Shown piece by piece: positions 9,795 to 18,067 of a DNA stretch of 64,000 nt. The position numbers were made by a program, and so were the translations under genes. The first letter of the stretch is position 1. The number at the start of each line of letters is the position of its first letter. Source of the stretch: Desulfolucanica intricata (GTDB lineage: Bacteria > Bacillota > Desulfotomaculia > Desulfotomaculales > Desulfofarciminaceae); assembly GCF_001592105.1 (NCBI RefSeq), contig NZ_BCWE01000002.1:1-64000 (forward strand), in the 5' to 3' direction. The notes beneath the pieces were generated by a model. It ran no database searches and had not been told where the DNA came from. It was given only the letters and a program-made list of their open reading frames with translations.

Positions 9795-10559
9795 TTACTT
9801 TTTCATTCCTGTGTAAACAAGAATCGCATCTCTTAAAAATTCGGCTAAGCCGGGTTGTTCTTTATCATAGTATGCTGTAAATCTCTCATCATTTACATAC
9901 ATTTGGGCAACTCCTGCATGAGCTTCCTTGGTGTAGCAATTCCAGGAACAGCAAAGCCATTGACGATGCAAATCTGCGGCTTTCTGTGCAAGCTCACCTG
10001 CCGGGTTACCGGTTGCAAATGCTGCTTTAAGTGTTTCAATCACACTTTCACTTAGCTTTTCCCACTCAGCATATTGTTCTTCGGTCATTTCCTTGAATTT
10101 TTTATAAGATTGATTTACTGTCTCATCACCATATTTTGCTCTAATTTCCCGGCCATACTTTTTCTCATTTTCATCAATCATTTTTTGCTTGAAACCTTCA
10201 AACTTTTCTTTATCACTCATTTTTATTCTCCCTTCCGCAGAGGCTATGGTTTTATCCACATTAGCTATTAATAAATCTAATTGTTTTCTTTTCTCAAGGA
10301 GTTTTTTACGATGTTCCTTAAGTGCAGTTACTCCATCATAAGACGGTGAAGTTACTATCTCCTTGATACTATCTAAACTTAAACCTAATTCTCTGTAAAA
10401 TAGTATTTGCTGCAACCTGTCAACTTCTGCTTGACCATAAATCCGGTATCCTGACGAATTAATTCTGGCCGGCCTAAGAAGTCCTATTTCATCATAATAT
10501 CTGAGTGTTCTTGTGCTAACACCGGCTAACCCGGCAAGCTTTTGCACTGTGTATTCCAT
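9795..10559 (-). CDS. MerR family regulator with TipAS ligand-binding domain
   Basis: 254 residues. The N-terminal MerR winged helix is YTVQKLAGLAGVSTRTLRYY with DEIGLLRPARINSSGYRIYG; a coiled coil covers about 75-110; the C-terminal TipAS domain (about 130-254) includes ELAQKAADLHRQWLCCSWNCY. TipA-type proteins sense thiopeptides or other hydrophobic drugs and activate promoters with 19-base spacing. ATG 10559 is preceded by AGGTGGTGAATG. No multidrug transporter is adjacent, so the target is unclear, possibly its own promoter. Confidence 0.9.
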   Translation of the reverse strand: MEYTVQKLAGLAGVSTRTLRYYDEIGLLRPARINSSGYRIYGQAEVDRLQQILFYRELGLSLDSIKEIVTSPSYDGVTALKEHRKKLLEKRKQLDLLIANVDKTIASAEGRIKMSDKEKFEGFKQKMIDENEKKYGREIRAKYGDETVNQSYKKFKEMTEEQYAEWEKLSESVIETLKAAFATGNPAGELAQKAADLHRQWLCCSWNCYTKEAHAGVAQMYVNDERFTAYYDKEQPGLAEFLRDAILVYTGMKK

Positions 10560-10625
10560 ACATTCACCACCTACAAGATTAGGTTACACCTTAACGTAAC
10601 GTCAATGTCAATAGTTTAAATGAAA

Positions 10626-10653
10626 ACAAAGAAGGAAGCCTCGTGAAGCTTCC
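10626..10653 (-). terminator. Probable terminator of the GIY-YIG operon
   Basis: Leftward, the stem GGAAGC/GCTTCC (10634-10653) with a mismatch is followed by the T-rich TTCTTTGTTTTC. It lies about 100 bases after the stop of the gene at 10752. Confidence 0.6.
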
Positions 10654-10751
10654 TAAAATATTCCCTTCTGTCACTATTTCATACTAGTACTAGTATACTG
10701 TTAGAAATACAGACCGTATCTTTGTACTTATCTTGATTTGTTCCGGTTCAC

Positions 10752-11111
10752 TTATTTTTTATAAAACTCGATATTCTCTTTTAACATTTTTTCTTCCCAA
10801 ATCATTTGCAGCAAAGCTAAGTCTTCCGTATAATCGGTTTTCGATTCATCTTTGTCGTATTCAAGATTCTCAAGTATCTCAATTGTGAAGTTCGCTTCAC
10901 AAAAATCCTTCCATTCCTTTTGCAGTTCTCGGTTAGGATGAATACCTGCTCCCAATTGAAACTTGGTTCTGTTAATCCTGCCTTCTAAATTTTGGGTTAC
11001 TTCAACAAAACATTTATTACTAAATTTGGAACGAACAATAAATATCCCCATTTGTGGTCTCATTTGCTTATACTTCAATTTTAATTCCTTTTTCCTATCT
11101 ATTAATACCAC
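10752..11111 (-). CDS. GIY-YIG nuclease family protein
   Basis: About 119 residues. The core GIFIVRSKFSNKCFVEVT corresponds to the GIY-YIG strands, followed by LGAGIHPNRELQKEWKDF and the C-terminal WEEKMLKENIEFYKK seen in a Firmicute family annotated as GIY-YIG nuclease. The frame is open further upstream (to TTG 11156), but those codons overlap the small DUF2087 ORF, so I choose GTG 11111, which follows that ORF's stop by one base and yields a start VVLIDRKKELK that fits relatives. The GIY/YIG tyrosines are replaced by Phe and Val here, so nuclease activity is doubtful. Third gene of a tightly coupled leftward trio. Confidence 0.72.
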   Translation of the reverse strand: MVLIDRKKELKLKYKQMRPQMGIFIVRSKFSNKCFVEVTQNLEGRINRTKFQLGAGIHPNRELQKEWKDFCEANFTIEILENLEYDKDESKTDYTEDLALLQMIWEEKMLKENIEFYKK

Positions 11112-11112
11112 C

Positions 11113-11277
11113 CTACTTTTCAACCTCTTTTTCGCCGTAATTCCTGACCTTCTCAAATTTCTCGGCTAAATAGGCTAAGACCAGGGATTTTTTTCCTATT
11201 TCGTCAGGAATTTGCGCAATTTTTCCAGCATCGTCTAAGAAAACTGAAATATTAATCTTTTTCTTTGTTACGTCCAT
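11113..11277 (-). CDS. Truncated DUF2087 domain protein (54 residues)
   Basis: A 54-residue ORF, ATG 11277 to TAG 11113. The segment LAYLAEKFEKVRNYGEKEV matches the first helix-turn region of DUF2087, a winged-helix-like domain, but the protein stops exactly where the domain would continue with the LRR(E/M)LVD and tyrosine-rich wing that are present in the copy at 49.7 kb. ATG 11277 follows the TAA of the DUF6530 gene by one base (TAA-A-ATG), and the GIY-YIG GTG follows its own stop by one base, so translation is coupled through all three. I read it as an internally deleted remnant; a genuine short protein is possible. Confidence 0.6.
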   Translation of the reverse strand: MDVTKKKINISVFLDDAGKIAQIPDEIGKKSLVLAYLAEKFEKVRNYGEKEVEK

Positions 11278-11278
11278 T

Positions 11279-11758
11279 TTAATACCCCATATCCTTTAAT
11301 ATCCTTGATAAAGTGCGCAAGCGTTCACCAAGAAGTTCATCATCATCACTGAGAGCCTGACTAAATAATTTAATATCTTCATTGATCTTTTCATTGTCAG
11401 TGCATACAGCTACTGTCATGGCATCGCCCTGTAAACCCACTCTATCAATAACTGGATTCTCGGGATCATATAATTTTTCATAGCGATAAGCCTCACGAAA
11501 ATGCTGTTTTGCCCTACAAACAAAAATTGCCAGATCAAGCACACGGTGCAGCGGTAATTCTTCAGACTGCCTGGACCACTTTTCTCCTGTGTGTCTCCAT
11601 ACTTTAGCTGAAATTTCCACCTTACCCCGATCATTCCACTGAGCCAAGCCTAATGAAAGGCCCTTTGCGTCTGTATTATAAGCATATCTGCCGTCAACAT
11701 TTTCATAGTTTTCTGATACAATAACCGGTTTATGCTTTAAAGTAGTCGGTATTTTCAT
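11279..11758 (-). CDS. DUF6530 family protein
   Basis: 159 residues from ATG 11758, chosen over an ATG at 11794 because GGAGGT sits 7 bases upstream. Conserved-looking blocks are KHKPVIVSENYENVDGRYAY, GLSLGLAQWNDRGKVEISAK, VWRHTGEKWSRQSEELPLHR and a C-terminal helical tail. I associate this pattern with DUF6530, whose function is unknown. Cytoplasmic, no catalytic motif that I recognise. It heads the coupled DUF6530-DUF2087-GIY-YIG trio. Confidence 0.75.
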   Translation of the reverse strand: MKIPTTLKHKPVIVSENYENVDGRYAYNTDAKGLSLGLAQWNDRGKVEISAKVWRHTGEKWSRQSEELPLHRVLDLAIFVCRAKQHFREAYRYEKLYDPENPVIDRVGLQGDAMTVAVCTDNEKINEDIKLFSQALSDDDELLGERLRTLSRILKDMGY

Positions 11759-11847
11759 ATTTTTACCTCCAAGTAGATTTACTAAATTAGTCATTTACTA
11801 AATTACTAAAATTATAATCCCCTTAAAAGGTCATGTCAATATGAATA

Positions 11848-11880
11848 CTAAAAACCACCCCCAAAGGAGTGGTTTTTTCT
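11848..11880. terminator. Rho-independent terminator
   Basis: Stem AAAACCAC/GTGGTTTT (11851-11876) with runs of A and T on the two sides. Positioned to end the DUF421 gene transcribed leftward. Confidence 0.85.
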
Positions 11881-11941
11881 TATGGTTAAATTGATTCCGT
11901 AACTTTTTAAAAAGTTATAACAGCTCCTATTTCTATTAACA

Positions 11942-12670
11942 TTAAATAACCGAGTCATCATCCTCTACTTCTTGGATGTACGATGGATTATCTTCACGTA
12001 AATCCACATAAAGTTTTCCATCGGTAGACAGGGTAGCCAGAAAAACATCTTCAATTTTCGTGATGTTTCTTGATGAGAGTTCGTTATAAAGCCATTCATG
12101 AGACAAATTATTTTGCCGGAGATTTTGCTCAACAATTTGACCGTCCCGGATTATTTCTGATGAAACACCTTTATAATTAGTACTTAGCTTTAAGTCTTTA
12201 GGAGTTACAGGCAGATGCTGGCTTTTCTTAAGTACACTCAACTTACCGTGAGGCTCCAGAATGGCAAATTCTACTTCACTCAGGTTAAAAACGTTTTTTT
12301 CCCGCAACAGCATCATTAAATCATCCAGGTTATACCGGATTTTTTTCATGTTTTTTTCATAGACTTTACCGTTTTGTATTAGAACCAGAGGTTCACCCTC
12401 CAAGAGTTTTCTGGCGGGTGTACTTTTAAGGGAGACATATCCTGTTAAAATAACAGCTAAAGTTAAAACTACCGGGCTGATCAGAACATAAAAACCTTTA
12501 ACCTCGGTGGTAACAAAGGCTCCGCCAATAGTTCCGATCGTAATACCAATTACAAAATCAAAAAATGTCATTTGAGCTAATAATTTTTTTCCGATTAACC
12601 TGGTGAGCACGATTAAAAGTACAAAAACTATCAATGAGTATGTTATAACCTGAAGAAACTCCCCATTCAA
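11942..12670 (-). CDS. DUF421 domain membrane protein (YetF family)
   Basis: 242 residues. Three N-terminal membrane segments (about 7-25, 40-55, 62-80) precede the cytoplasmic DUF421 alpha/beta domain, with the signature MTFFDFVIGITIGTIGGAF and the later PLVLIQNGKVYEKNMKK and DLMMLLREKNVFNLSEVEFA. B. subtilis homologs (YetF, YrbG, YdfS) are spore- or envelope-associated proteins of unresolved function. TTG 12670 lies 9 bases after GGAG. Single leftward gene with its own terminator, divergent from the SLH gene. Confidence 0.9.
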   Translation of the reverse strand: MNGEFLQVITYSLIVFVLLIVLTRLIGKKLLAQMTFFDFVIGITIGTIGGAFVTTEVKGFYVLISPVVLTLAVILTGYVSLKSTPARKLLEGEPLVLIQNGKVYEKNMKKIRYNLDDLMMLLREKNVFNLSEVEFAILEPHGKLSVLKKSQHLPVTPKDLKLSTNYKGVSSEIIRDGQIVEQNLRQNNLSHEWLYNELSSRNITKIEDVFLATLSTDGKLYVDLREDNPSYIQEVEDDDSVI

Positions 12671-12860
12671 AAAACATCACTCCAAAATCGACTTTCGTTA
12701 TGCTGTTATTATGTTCGAATTGGATCTTGATTATTAATCTAACACAGTACTTATAAGTTTTTAAAGAAATTAATGGATCAATTATTAATATGTATGATAT
12801 AGTAGAAAAAATAGATAATTAACCAATAAATATAAGAAATACTGAGAGGTTTATAAAAAT

Positions 12861-13754
12861 ATGAAACATAAAATCATAGCCGGCTGCCTGGCAGCCAACC
12901 TACTTTTCGGAACAAATGTTTTAGCTGCATCGCCGGCAGCTGCCTTTACGGATATAAAGGGCTCCTTTGCTGAAGAAGCAATTATCCACCTGACTGAACA
13001 GGGCATTATTTCCGGCATCACCCCGGAAAAGTTTGCACCGGAGGAAAAAATCAGCCGCAAGCATTTTGCTGTTTTATTAACGAAAGTATTAGGAATACAA
13101 CCTGTTTTCCCATCTCAGCCTACTTTTGAGGACCTGCCCCGGGAAGCTCCGGAATTCGGTTATGTGGAAGCTCTGGTCAAGCTGGGCTTACTGAAAGGGA
13201 CTCAAAGTAACTATTTAGGTGCTGATGATCCGGTCAGCCGCCAGGATGCAGCAGTACTTCTCCACCGCGTGCTGGGTTTGGAAACTGCCTCCGCGAATTC
13301 GGGGGAAAAATACCTTGATGAGGAACTTATTTCCCCTTACGCCCTGGACAGTGTAACCTATGTAACCCGGCAGGGCTGGATGAAAGGTTATAAGGGCTTT
13401 TTCCGTCCTTTTGAAAAACTTACCCGCGCCGAAACAGCCGTCCTGGTTAACCGTTTATATGATCTGAGAAAAGAACAGACCCCTAATGCTGTCCTTCCTT
13501 TACAGGAACTGGTTGTTAAAGTAGGGGAAACCGTACAGCTTGAACTGCCTCCTGCAGCCGGCCCGTTCCCATATACTCCTGTATACGGTCTGGACAACCC
13601 TGCCATCGGCACAATTTATCCCAACGGTGCCTTTACAGCCGGGCAGCAGCCGGAAACCGGCACCATTACAGTTAATGCCGGCTATACTTCTTACATTATT
13701 AAGGTTAGCATCATTAGTAATGACCAAGCTTTAGGAAAGCATCAGGAGGAATAG
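12861..13754 (+). CDS. Secreted S-layer homology (SLH) domain protein
   Basis: 297 residues. The signal peptide is residues 1-22 (cleavage near VLA-AS). Three SLH repeats follow: FTDIKGSFAEEAIIHLTEQG (about 29-85), FEDLPREAPEFGYVEALVKL (about 92-150) and an imperfect third (about 155-205, ending LTRAETAVLVNRLYDL). SLH domains anchor proteins to pyruvylated secondary cell-wall polymer. Residues about 213-285 (LPLQELVVKVGETVQLELPP and the following strands) resemble a Big2-like Ig fold. GAGAGG precedes ATG 12861. It is 2 bases from the DUF4855 gene, so the pair is one operon of cell-surface proteins. Confidence 0.92.
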   Translation: MKHKIIAGCLAANLLFGTNVLAASPAAAFTDIKGSFAEEAIIHLTEQGIISGITPEKFAPEEKISRKHFAVLLTKVLGIQPVFPSQPTFEDLPREAPEFGYVEALVKLGLLKGTQSNYLGADDPVSRQDAAVLLHRVLGLETASANSGEKYLDEELISPYALDSVTYVTRQGWMKGYKGFFRPFEKLTRAETAVLVNRLYDLRKEQTPNAVLPLQELVVKVGETVQLELPPAAGPFPYTPVYGLDNPAIGTIYPNGAFTAGQQPETGTITVNAGYTSYIIKVSIISNDQALGKHQEE

Positions 13755-13756
13755 AA

Positions 13757-15361
13757 ATGAGTTTTAGATGTATATTAGTTTTACTATTTTCATTGAGTGT
13801 GCTGCTGGGAGCAAATGTCCCTCCTGCTGCAGCAGTTGAACCACTGCAACCGGTAGGTAACAGTACTCCGGTAGAAATTGCCCCGTTTACAACTTACACT
13901 ATAGAACAGCATGCCCCCGATAAAGCTTTCCGTCAGAAGGAATATAAAAATTACTCGGGGCCGGTTGAAGGGCTTGCATCCTTAAGTGAAGCCTGGACCG
14001 GTTTTTTCCGCCAGCAGGGCAGGGATATTACAGTAAATCTGGGTCAAGTGAGAACTATTACTCAAATTTCCCTGGAGTTCAAACAGGATCGCGCCTCGGG
14101 TATTTTACTGCCGAAATATATGCAGGCAACCATATCTATGGACGGGAAAAAATGGAGCTATCTTGGACGGGTAAGCCCCGGCTATACAGATTTACAAGCC
14201 CGCACTTTGCTCCTTTCTTTCCCGCCGGTTTCTGCACGCTACGTTAAGATTAGTTTCCCTGTAGAATACTGGGTATTTGCCAGGCACTTATCAATAAAGA
14301 GCCCGGAGCACAAAGAACAGCCGGTGATTCTTGCCCATGCCGAAAATACCGCCCATGTTTCTGACACGCTTTTACAGATTCCGGATATCAATGATATTTT
14401 ACTGATTTATTCCGGTCTCCAGCATAATGAAGGGACCTGGACCGGTAAAGACTTTTTACCCTTGATAGGGTACATAGACCCGATCGGTGTTTTAAAAGAT
14501 AAAATGTTTGATACGATGCTTTTTCTACCCTTTCCCGAAATGGAGGCAACCAAAGAGGGCTGGACCGCTTATCTGGATCATCTCTTTGCTCCTGGTGCGC
14601 AGCTTAACGCGCTGGATAAGGCTGCAGCCGAAATGAATGAAATCCCCTATTTGCAGGGCAGGAAAAAAGTGATTCTTACCCTTCCCTATCCGGACACTAA
14701 TCAGCAAAATTTTGGCAGCCTGGAAGAGGGTAAAGAGTCTTTATCCTTCTCAGTTGAGCAAGTTGGTAGGGATCAGGCACTGGAAAACCGGTTTATGGCT
14801 GTTCAGTGGTATTATAATCAATTGACGGATAAGTGGAACCTGGCTGAATTTAAATACCTTGATCTTGTTGGGATTTACTGGTATCAGGAAACAATGGACC
14901 AGTCAATCGCCGGTGAGCTGGAGCTGGTGCAAAAAGCTGCTCGCTTAGTACAGGACAGCGGACAAAAATTCTTCTGGATTCCTTATTACGGTTCGTCGGG
15001 ATATAATAACTGGCAGACATACGGCTTCGACTACGTTTTCCTCCAACCTAATTATTATGCCACTGATGACCCGACAGAAGAACGGATGGATAATGTAACT
15101 GATCTGGCCAGGCAGCATCATCTCGGCATTGAACTGGAGTGTGATGATCGAGTAACCTACAGCCGCTATTACTACGATTTATTCTACAAGCAGCTGAACA
15201 AGGCTCATCAACTCGGTTTGGACGGTACTGTTACCAATGCTTATTATGCAGGAACAAAAACGCTGGTTAAAGCACAGCAAAGCTTAAGCCCGCAAATAAG
15301 AGCTATCTACGATGACATTTATAAATGGATACATGGAACTTACCAAGAAAAGAATAATTAA
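13757..15361 (+). CDS. Secreted DUF4855 domain protein with N-terminal discoidin-like region
   Basis: 534 residues. Signal peptide about 1-26 (LLGANVPPAAA). Residues about 45-180 (EAWTGFFRQQGRDITVNLGQ, ARYVKISFPVEYW) look like an F5/8 type C (discoidin) carbohydrate-binding fold. Residues about 200-525 match DUF4855: IGYIDPIGVLKDKMFDTMLF, YLDHLFAPGAQLNALDKAAA, DLVGIYWYQE, FIPYYGSSGY-like FWIPYYGSSGYNNW. DUF4855 has a glycosidase-like TIM-barrel look but no proven activity. AGGAGG precedes ATG 13757. A wall- or exopolysaccharide-acting protein working with the SLH neighbour is inference. Confidence 0.88.
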   Translation: MSFRCILVLLFSLSVLLGANVPPAAAVEPLQPVGNSTPVEIAPFTTYTIEQHAPDKAFRQKEYKNYSGPVEGLASLSEAWTGFFRQQGRDITVNLGQVRTITQISLEFKQDRASGILLPKYMQATISMDGKKWSYLGRVSPGYTDLQARTLLLSFPPVSARYVKISFPVEYWVFARHLSIKSPEHKEQPVILAHAENTAHVSDTLLQIPDINDILLIYSGLQHNEGTWTGKDFLPLIGYIDPIGVLKDKMFDTMLFLPFPEMEATKEGWTAYLDHLFAPGAQLNALDKAAAEMNEIPYLQGRKKVILTLPYPDTNQQNFGSLEEGKESLSFSVEQVGRDQALENRFMAVQWYYNQLTDKWNLAEFKYLDLVGIYWYQETMDQSIAGELELVQKAARLVQDSGQKFFWIPYYGSSGYNNWQTYGFDYVFLQPNYYATDDPTEERMDNVTDLARQHHLGIELECDDRVTYSRYYYDLFYKQLNKAHQLGLDGTVTNAYYAGTKTLVKAQQSLSPQIRAIYDDIYKWIHGTYQEKNN

Positions 15362-15375
15362 ACTGCACTTAATGA

Positions 15376-16503
15376 TCATTTAGATATAATTTTCTTTTGC
15401 TGCAGACTAACAAAATGATTAAAGAGAATTTTGTATATTTTGGTTACCACTGTGGGGTTTAAACCCTTTTCACCGGCCAGGGTTCTAAGTTTTTCCAGAA
15501 TGCGCTTTTCCCGTTCCGGGTCACGAACGCTGCAGGCAGTCTTTTTAAATTCACCTACTTTTTCCACCAGCCGGGTACGCCTTCCCAGCAGTTCGATAAT
15601 CTGATCATCTATAAAATCAATTTCTTGCCTGAAATCTTCAAGTGTCGGGGACAGTACTCTTTTCTCCCCGGATTGTTCACCGGCCAAAGGGTAAGAGCCC
15701 AGTATCCTTACTTCTTGAGCTGCAGTTTTAAGGCCATCTATTGCTTCTTTAACCCTGGGCTCCAGCCGGTGTCCCTCAAAATCAATGAAAAACAAGTATT
15801 CACCAATTTTTGTCCTGGTAGGCCGGGACTCTATTTTAGTAAGATTGATCCCCCTTAAGGAAAATTCTTTTAATACCTGATACAAGGCCCCGGGCCGGTT
15901 CAATACATTGACTATAAGAGATGTTTTGCAGTTCTCTGCATACTCACTGTCCTCCCCGGACAGCACTATAAATCTTGTTTCATTGCTGCTCCGGTCATTT
16001 ATGTCCGGGCTTATAATGGTAAGACCATAAGCCCGGGCGGCTCCGGCCGTCCCGACAGCCGCTAAGGCCTCACCGGATTGAGCCACTTGCCGGGCAGCCT
16101 CGGCAGTGCTTGGAGTATCCACCAAATCAGCTCCCGCAAAATTACCGGACAGATATCCCCGGCACTGGGCCAATGCCTGGGGATGTGAAAGAATACGAGT
16201 GATTTCCTGAGCCTTAACCCCAGGCCGGGCCAGTAAATTCTGCCTTACCGGTAAAACAATTTCACCCGCAATTTTTAGATCATACTGATAAGCTAGTAAG
16301 TCCAGGGTTTGATTCACTGAGCCCTCACAGGAATTTTCAATGGGGACAATTCCGATCTCTACCATTCCCAGGCAGACGGAGGAAAAAACATCCTCGATGG
16401 TCCGGTGAGGCAAAAACTCCCAAGCTCCTTTCTGTGCATAGCTCATCGCCGCCTCTTCACAAAAGGTACCCCGGGGACCAAGATATCCTACTTTTTTAGC
16501 CAT
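15376..16503 (-). CDS. pheA: Prephenate dehydratase with ACT domain and C-terminal chorismate mutase
   Basis: 375 residues. Prephenate dehydratase (about 1-180) begins VGYLGPRGTFCEEAAMSYAQ and has NSCEGSVNQTLDLL and SNETRFIVL; the ACT domain (about 195-270) has RPGALYQVLKEFSLRGINLTKIESRP, the phenylalanine-sensing ESRP motif; the C-terminal 85 residues (FRQEIDFIDDQIIELLGRRTRLVEKVGEFK) are an AroQ-type chorismate mutase. The order PDT-ACT-CM is the reverse of E. coli PheA (CM-PDT-ACT). It converts chorismate to phenylpyruvate, and Phe feedback through ACT is expected. The start overlaps the end of aroF by 8 bases. Expression is expected to follow the Phe T-box upstream of aroF. Confidence 0.95.
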   Translation of the reverse strand: MAKKVGYLGPRGTFCEEAAMSYAQKGAWEFLPHRTIEDVFSSVCLGMVEIGIVPIENSCEGSVNQTLDLLAYQYDLKIAGEIVLPVRQNLLARPGVKAQEITRILSHPQALAQCRGYLSGNFAGADLVDTPSTAEAARQVAQSGEALAAVGTAGAARAYGLTIISPDINDRSSNETRFIVLSGEDSEYAENCKTSLIVNVLNRPGALYQVLKEFSLRGINLTKIESRPTRTKIGEYLFFIDFEGHRLEPRVKEAIDGLKTAAQEVRILGSYPLAGEQSGEKRVLSPTLEDFRQEIDFIDDQIIELLGRRTRLVEKVGEFKKTACSVRDPEREKRILEKLRTLAGEKGLNPTVVTKIYKILFNHFVSLQQKKIISK

Positions 16504-17542
16504 TTACAACCTCTCCCAACTTCTGCGGCGGCATCCAGCAGCCCACTGCAGGAATAATTTTGTCCAGTTTTTTCATCAACTCCTCCAGTCCCTCCGGAGT
16601 TAATGACTGGGCCCCGTCACAAAGGGCTTTACCCGGTACCGGGTGCATTTCCACAATCAGACCGTCCGCTCCGGCAGCTATCGCAGCCATAGACATCGGT
16701 AGAACCAGCTGCCTGTCACCGGTAGCATGACTGGGATCAACAATTACCGGCAGGTGACTCAGCCGCTTTACCAGCGGCACAGCGCTCAAATCCAGGGTGT
16801 TTCTTGTATAGGTTTCGAAAGTGCGAATTCCACGCTCACAAAGTATAACTTTTTCGTTACCTCCGGACATAATGTATTCCGCAGACATCAACCATTCCTC
16901 AATGGTAGCGGACAATCCCCGCTTTAAGAGAATAGGTTTATTAGTCTGCCCGGCAGCTTTAAGCAGGCGGAAATTTTGCATGTTTCTGGCTCCAATCTGG
17001 AGTATATCCACATAATCAATGGACAGCTCCAGACTTTGCTCATCAATCACCTCAGTAACCGTAGGTAACCCGGTTTCCAAAGAGGCCTCCTTTAGCAACT
17101 TGAGGCCTTTTTCCTCCAGTCCCTGGAAGCTGTAGGGCGAAGTACGCGGCTTGAAGGCTCCTCCCCTTAGAATATGTCCGCCGGCTTTTTTGACACACCT
17201 GGCGGCAGTTAACAGTTGCTCCCTGCTTTCTACGGCACACGGGCCGGTCATAACAACTACATTTCCACCGCCAATGTTTATATCCCGTACTTTTATGACC
17301 GAACTTTCCTCCCGGGCCTCCCTGCTAACCAGTTTATAGGGCTTCATAATCGGAACTATTCTTTCCACCCCGGGCATTTGCTCCAAATTCAGAGAATCAA
17401 TGGCCTGGCGGTCCCCCACCGCCCCGATAACTATTCTTTTAACCCCTCGAATTAGCTGTGTTTTGAAACCCATTTTATCTAACCTTTTGTTAACCTCCTC
17501 AATCTGCTCAACTGTAGAATTAATGTCCATTACAACTACCAT
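16496..17542 (-). CDS. aroF: 3-deoxy-7-phosphoheptulonate (DAHP) synthase
   Basis: 348 residues. Condenses phosphoenolpyruvate and erythrose 4-phosphate, the first shikimate step. A ferredoxin-like N-terminal regulatory domain (about 1-75) precedes the AroA-I-beta/KDPG-like barrel: VVMTGPCAVESREQLLTAA, GGAFKPRTSPYSFQG, DILQIGARNMQNF, KPILLKRG, ILCERGIRTFE, PVIVDPSHATGDRQLV. This is the type I-beta class common in Firmicutes. ATG 17542 follows GGAGGGATGAATT. First gene after the T-box leader, overlapping pheA by 8 bases, so the two are co-regulated. Confidence 0.96.
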   Translation of the reverse strand: MVVVMDINSTVEQIEEVNKRLDKMGFKTQLIRGVKRIVIGAVGDRQAIDSLNLEQMPGVERIVPIMKPYKLVSREAREESSVIKVRDINIGGGNVVVMTGPCAVESREQLLTAARCVKKAGGHILRGGAFKPRTSPYSFQGLEEKGLKLLKEASLETGLPTVTEVIDEQSLELSIDYVDILQIGARNMQNFRLLKAAGQTNKPILLKRGLSATIEEWLMSAEYIMSGGNEKVILCERGIRTFETYTRNTLDLSAVPLVKRLSHLPVIVDPSHATGDRQLVLPMSMAAIAAGADGLIVEMHPVPGKALCDGAQSLTPEGLEELMKKLDKIIPAVGCWMPPQKLGEVVNG

Positions 17543-17564
17543 AATTCATCCCTCCGTAAAAGTA

Positions 17565-17993
17565 TAAAATAAAAAGCCCATAGCTAATGTCCACAAGGGA
17601 CGAAAGCTATGGGCTTCCGTGGTACCACCCTAATTGACCTAAAAAAAGGTCCACTTATTAAGGGTACGGGAACAATAGTTTTAGAGATCAAAAAAAGCTT
17701 TTCATCCCCAAGGGACGAAAAGCTTTCGCTTACCGCGTTACCACCCTAGTTGATCTGTAAACACAACAGATCCACTCGTAAAAGTACGGGAACAACTGCT
17801 CCGATACCCCCTTCCTTGTAACGTTGGAAGCTTACGGCCAAGCCTACTTGCCCTAAAGGTTTCAGCCGGCAACTCCGGAGAGAACTTCAGTTAACCATAC
17901 TTTAAAGGTGCTTCCAGTCGACGACACCTTCTCCCTGAAAAGCTGGGTCCAACCTACTTTTCTCCTTCATAGTTTTTAGTGCTAATTTAATTA
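17565..17993 (-). promoter_or_regulatory. T-box leader, Phe-type, with two terminator/antiterminator modules
   Basis: Transcribed leftward into aroF. Stem I starts with GAAGGAGAAAAGTAGG, whose GGAGA pairs with TCTCC; just before that lies GAA-G-UUC (UUC at 17884-17882), the position of the specifier codon, hence tRNA-Phe sensing. Two T-box sequences are present: AGGGTGGTAACGCGG (17747-17733) and AGGGTGGTACCACGG (17631-17617). Each is followed by its own terminator hairpin: 17725-17690, ending in TTTTTTT, and 17616-17571. The second module repeats the preceding GTTCCCGTAC...AGTGGA segment but has no second Stem I. Uncharged tRNA-Phe should favour antitermination and expression of aroF-pheA. 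Confidence 0.93.
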
Positions 17994-17999
17994 ATTGAA

Positions 18000-18027
18000 A
18001 TTATAGCACATGGAAAATATATTGCAA
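18000..18027 (-). promoter_or_regulatory. Sigma-A-type promoter of the T-box leader
   Basis: TTGCAA (18027-18022), 16-base spacer, TATAAT (18005-18000); the transcript would start near 17993, just before Stem I of the T-box. No terminator is visible between aroB and this promoter, so read-through from aroACB may also enter the leader. Confidence 0.75.
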
Positions 18028-18067
18028 GTACTTTTATTTATTATATGCAAATCAACATAAAATATTT

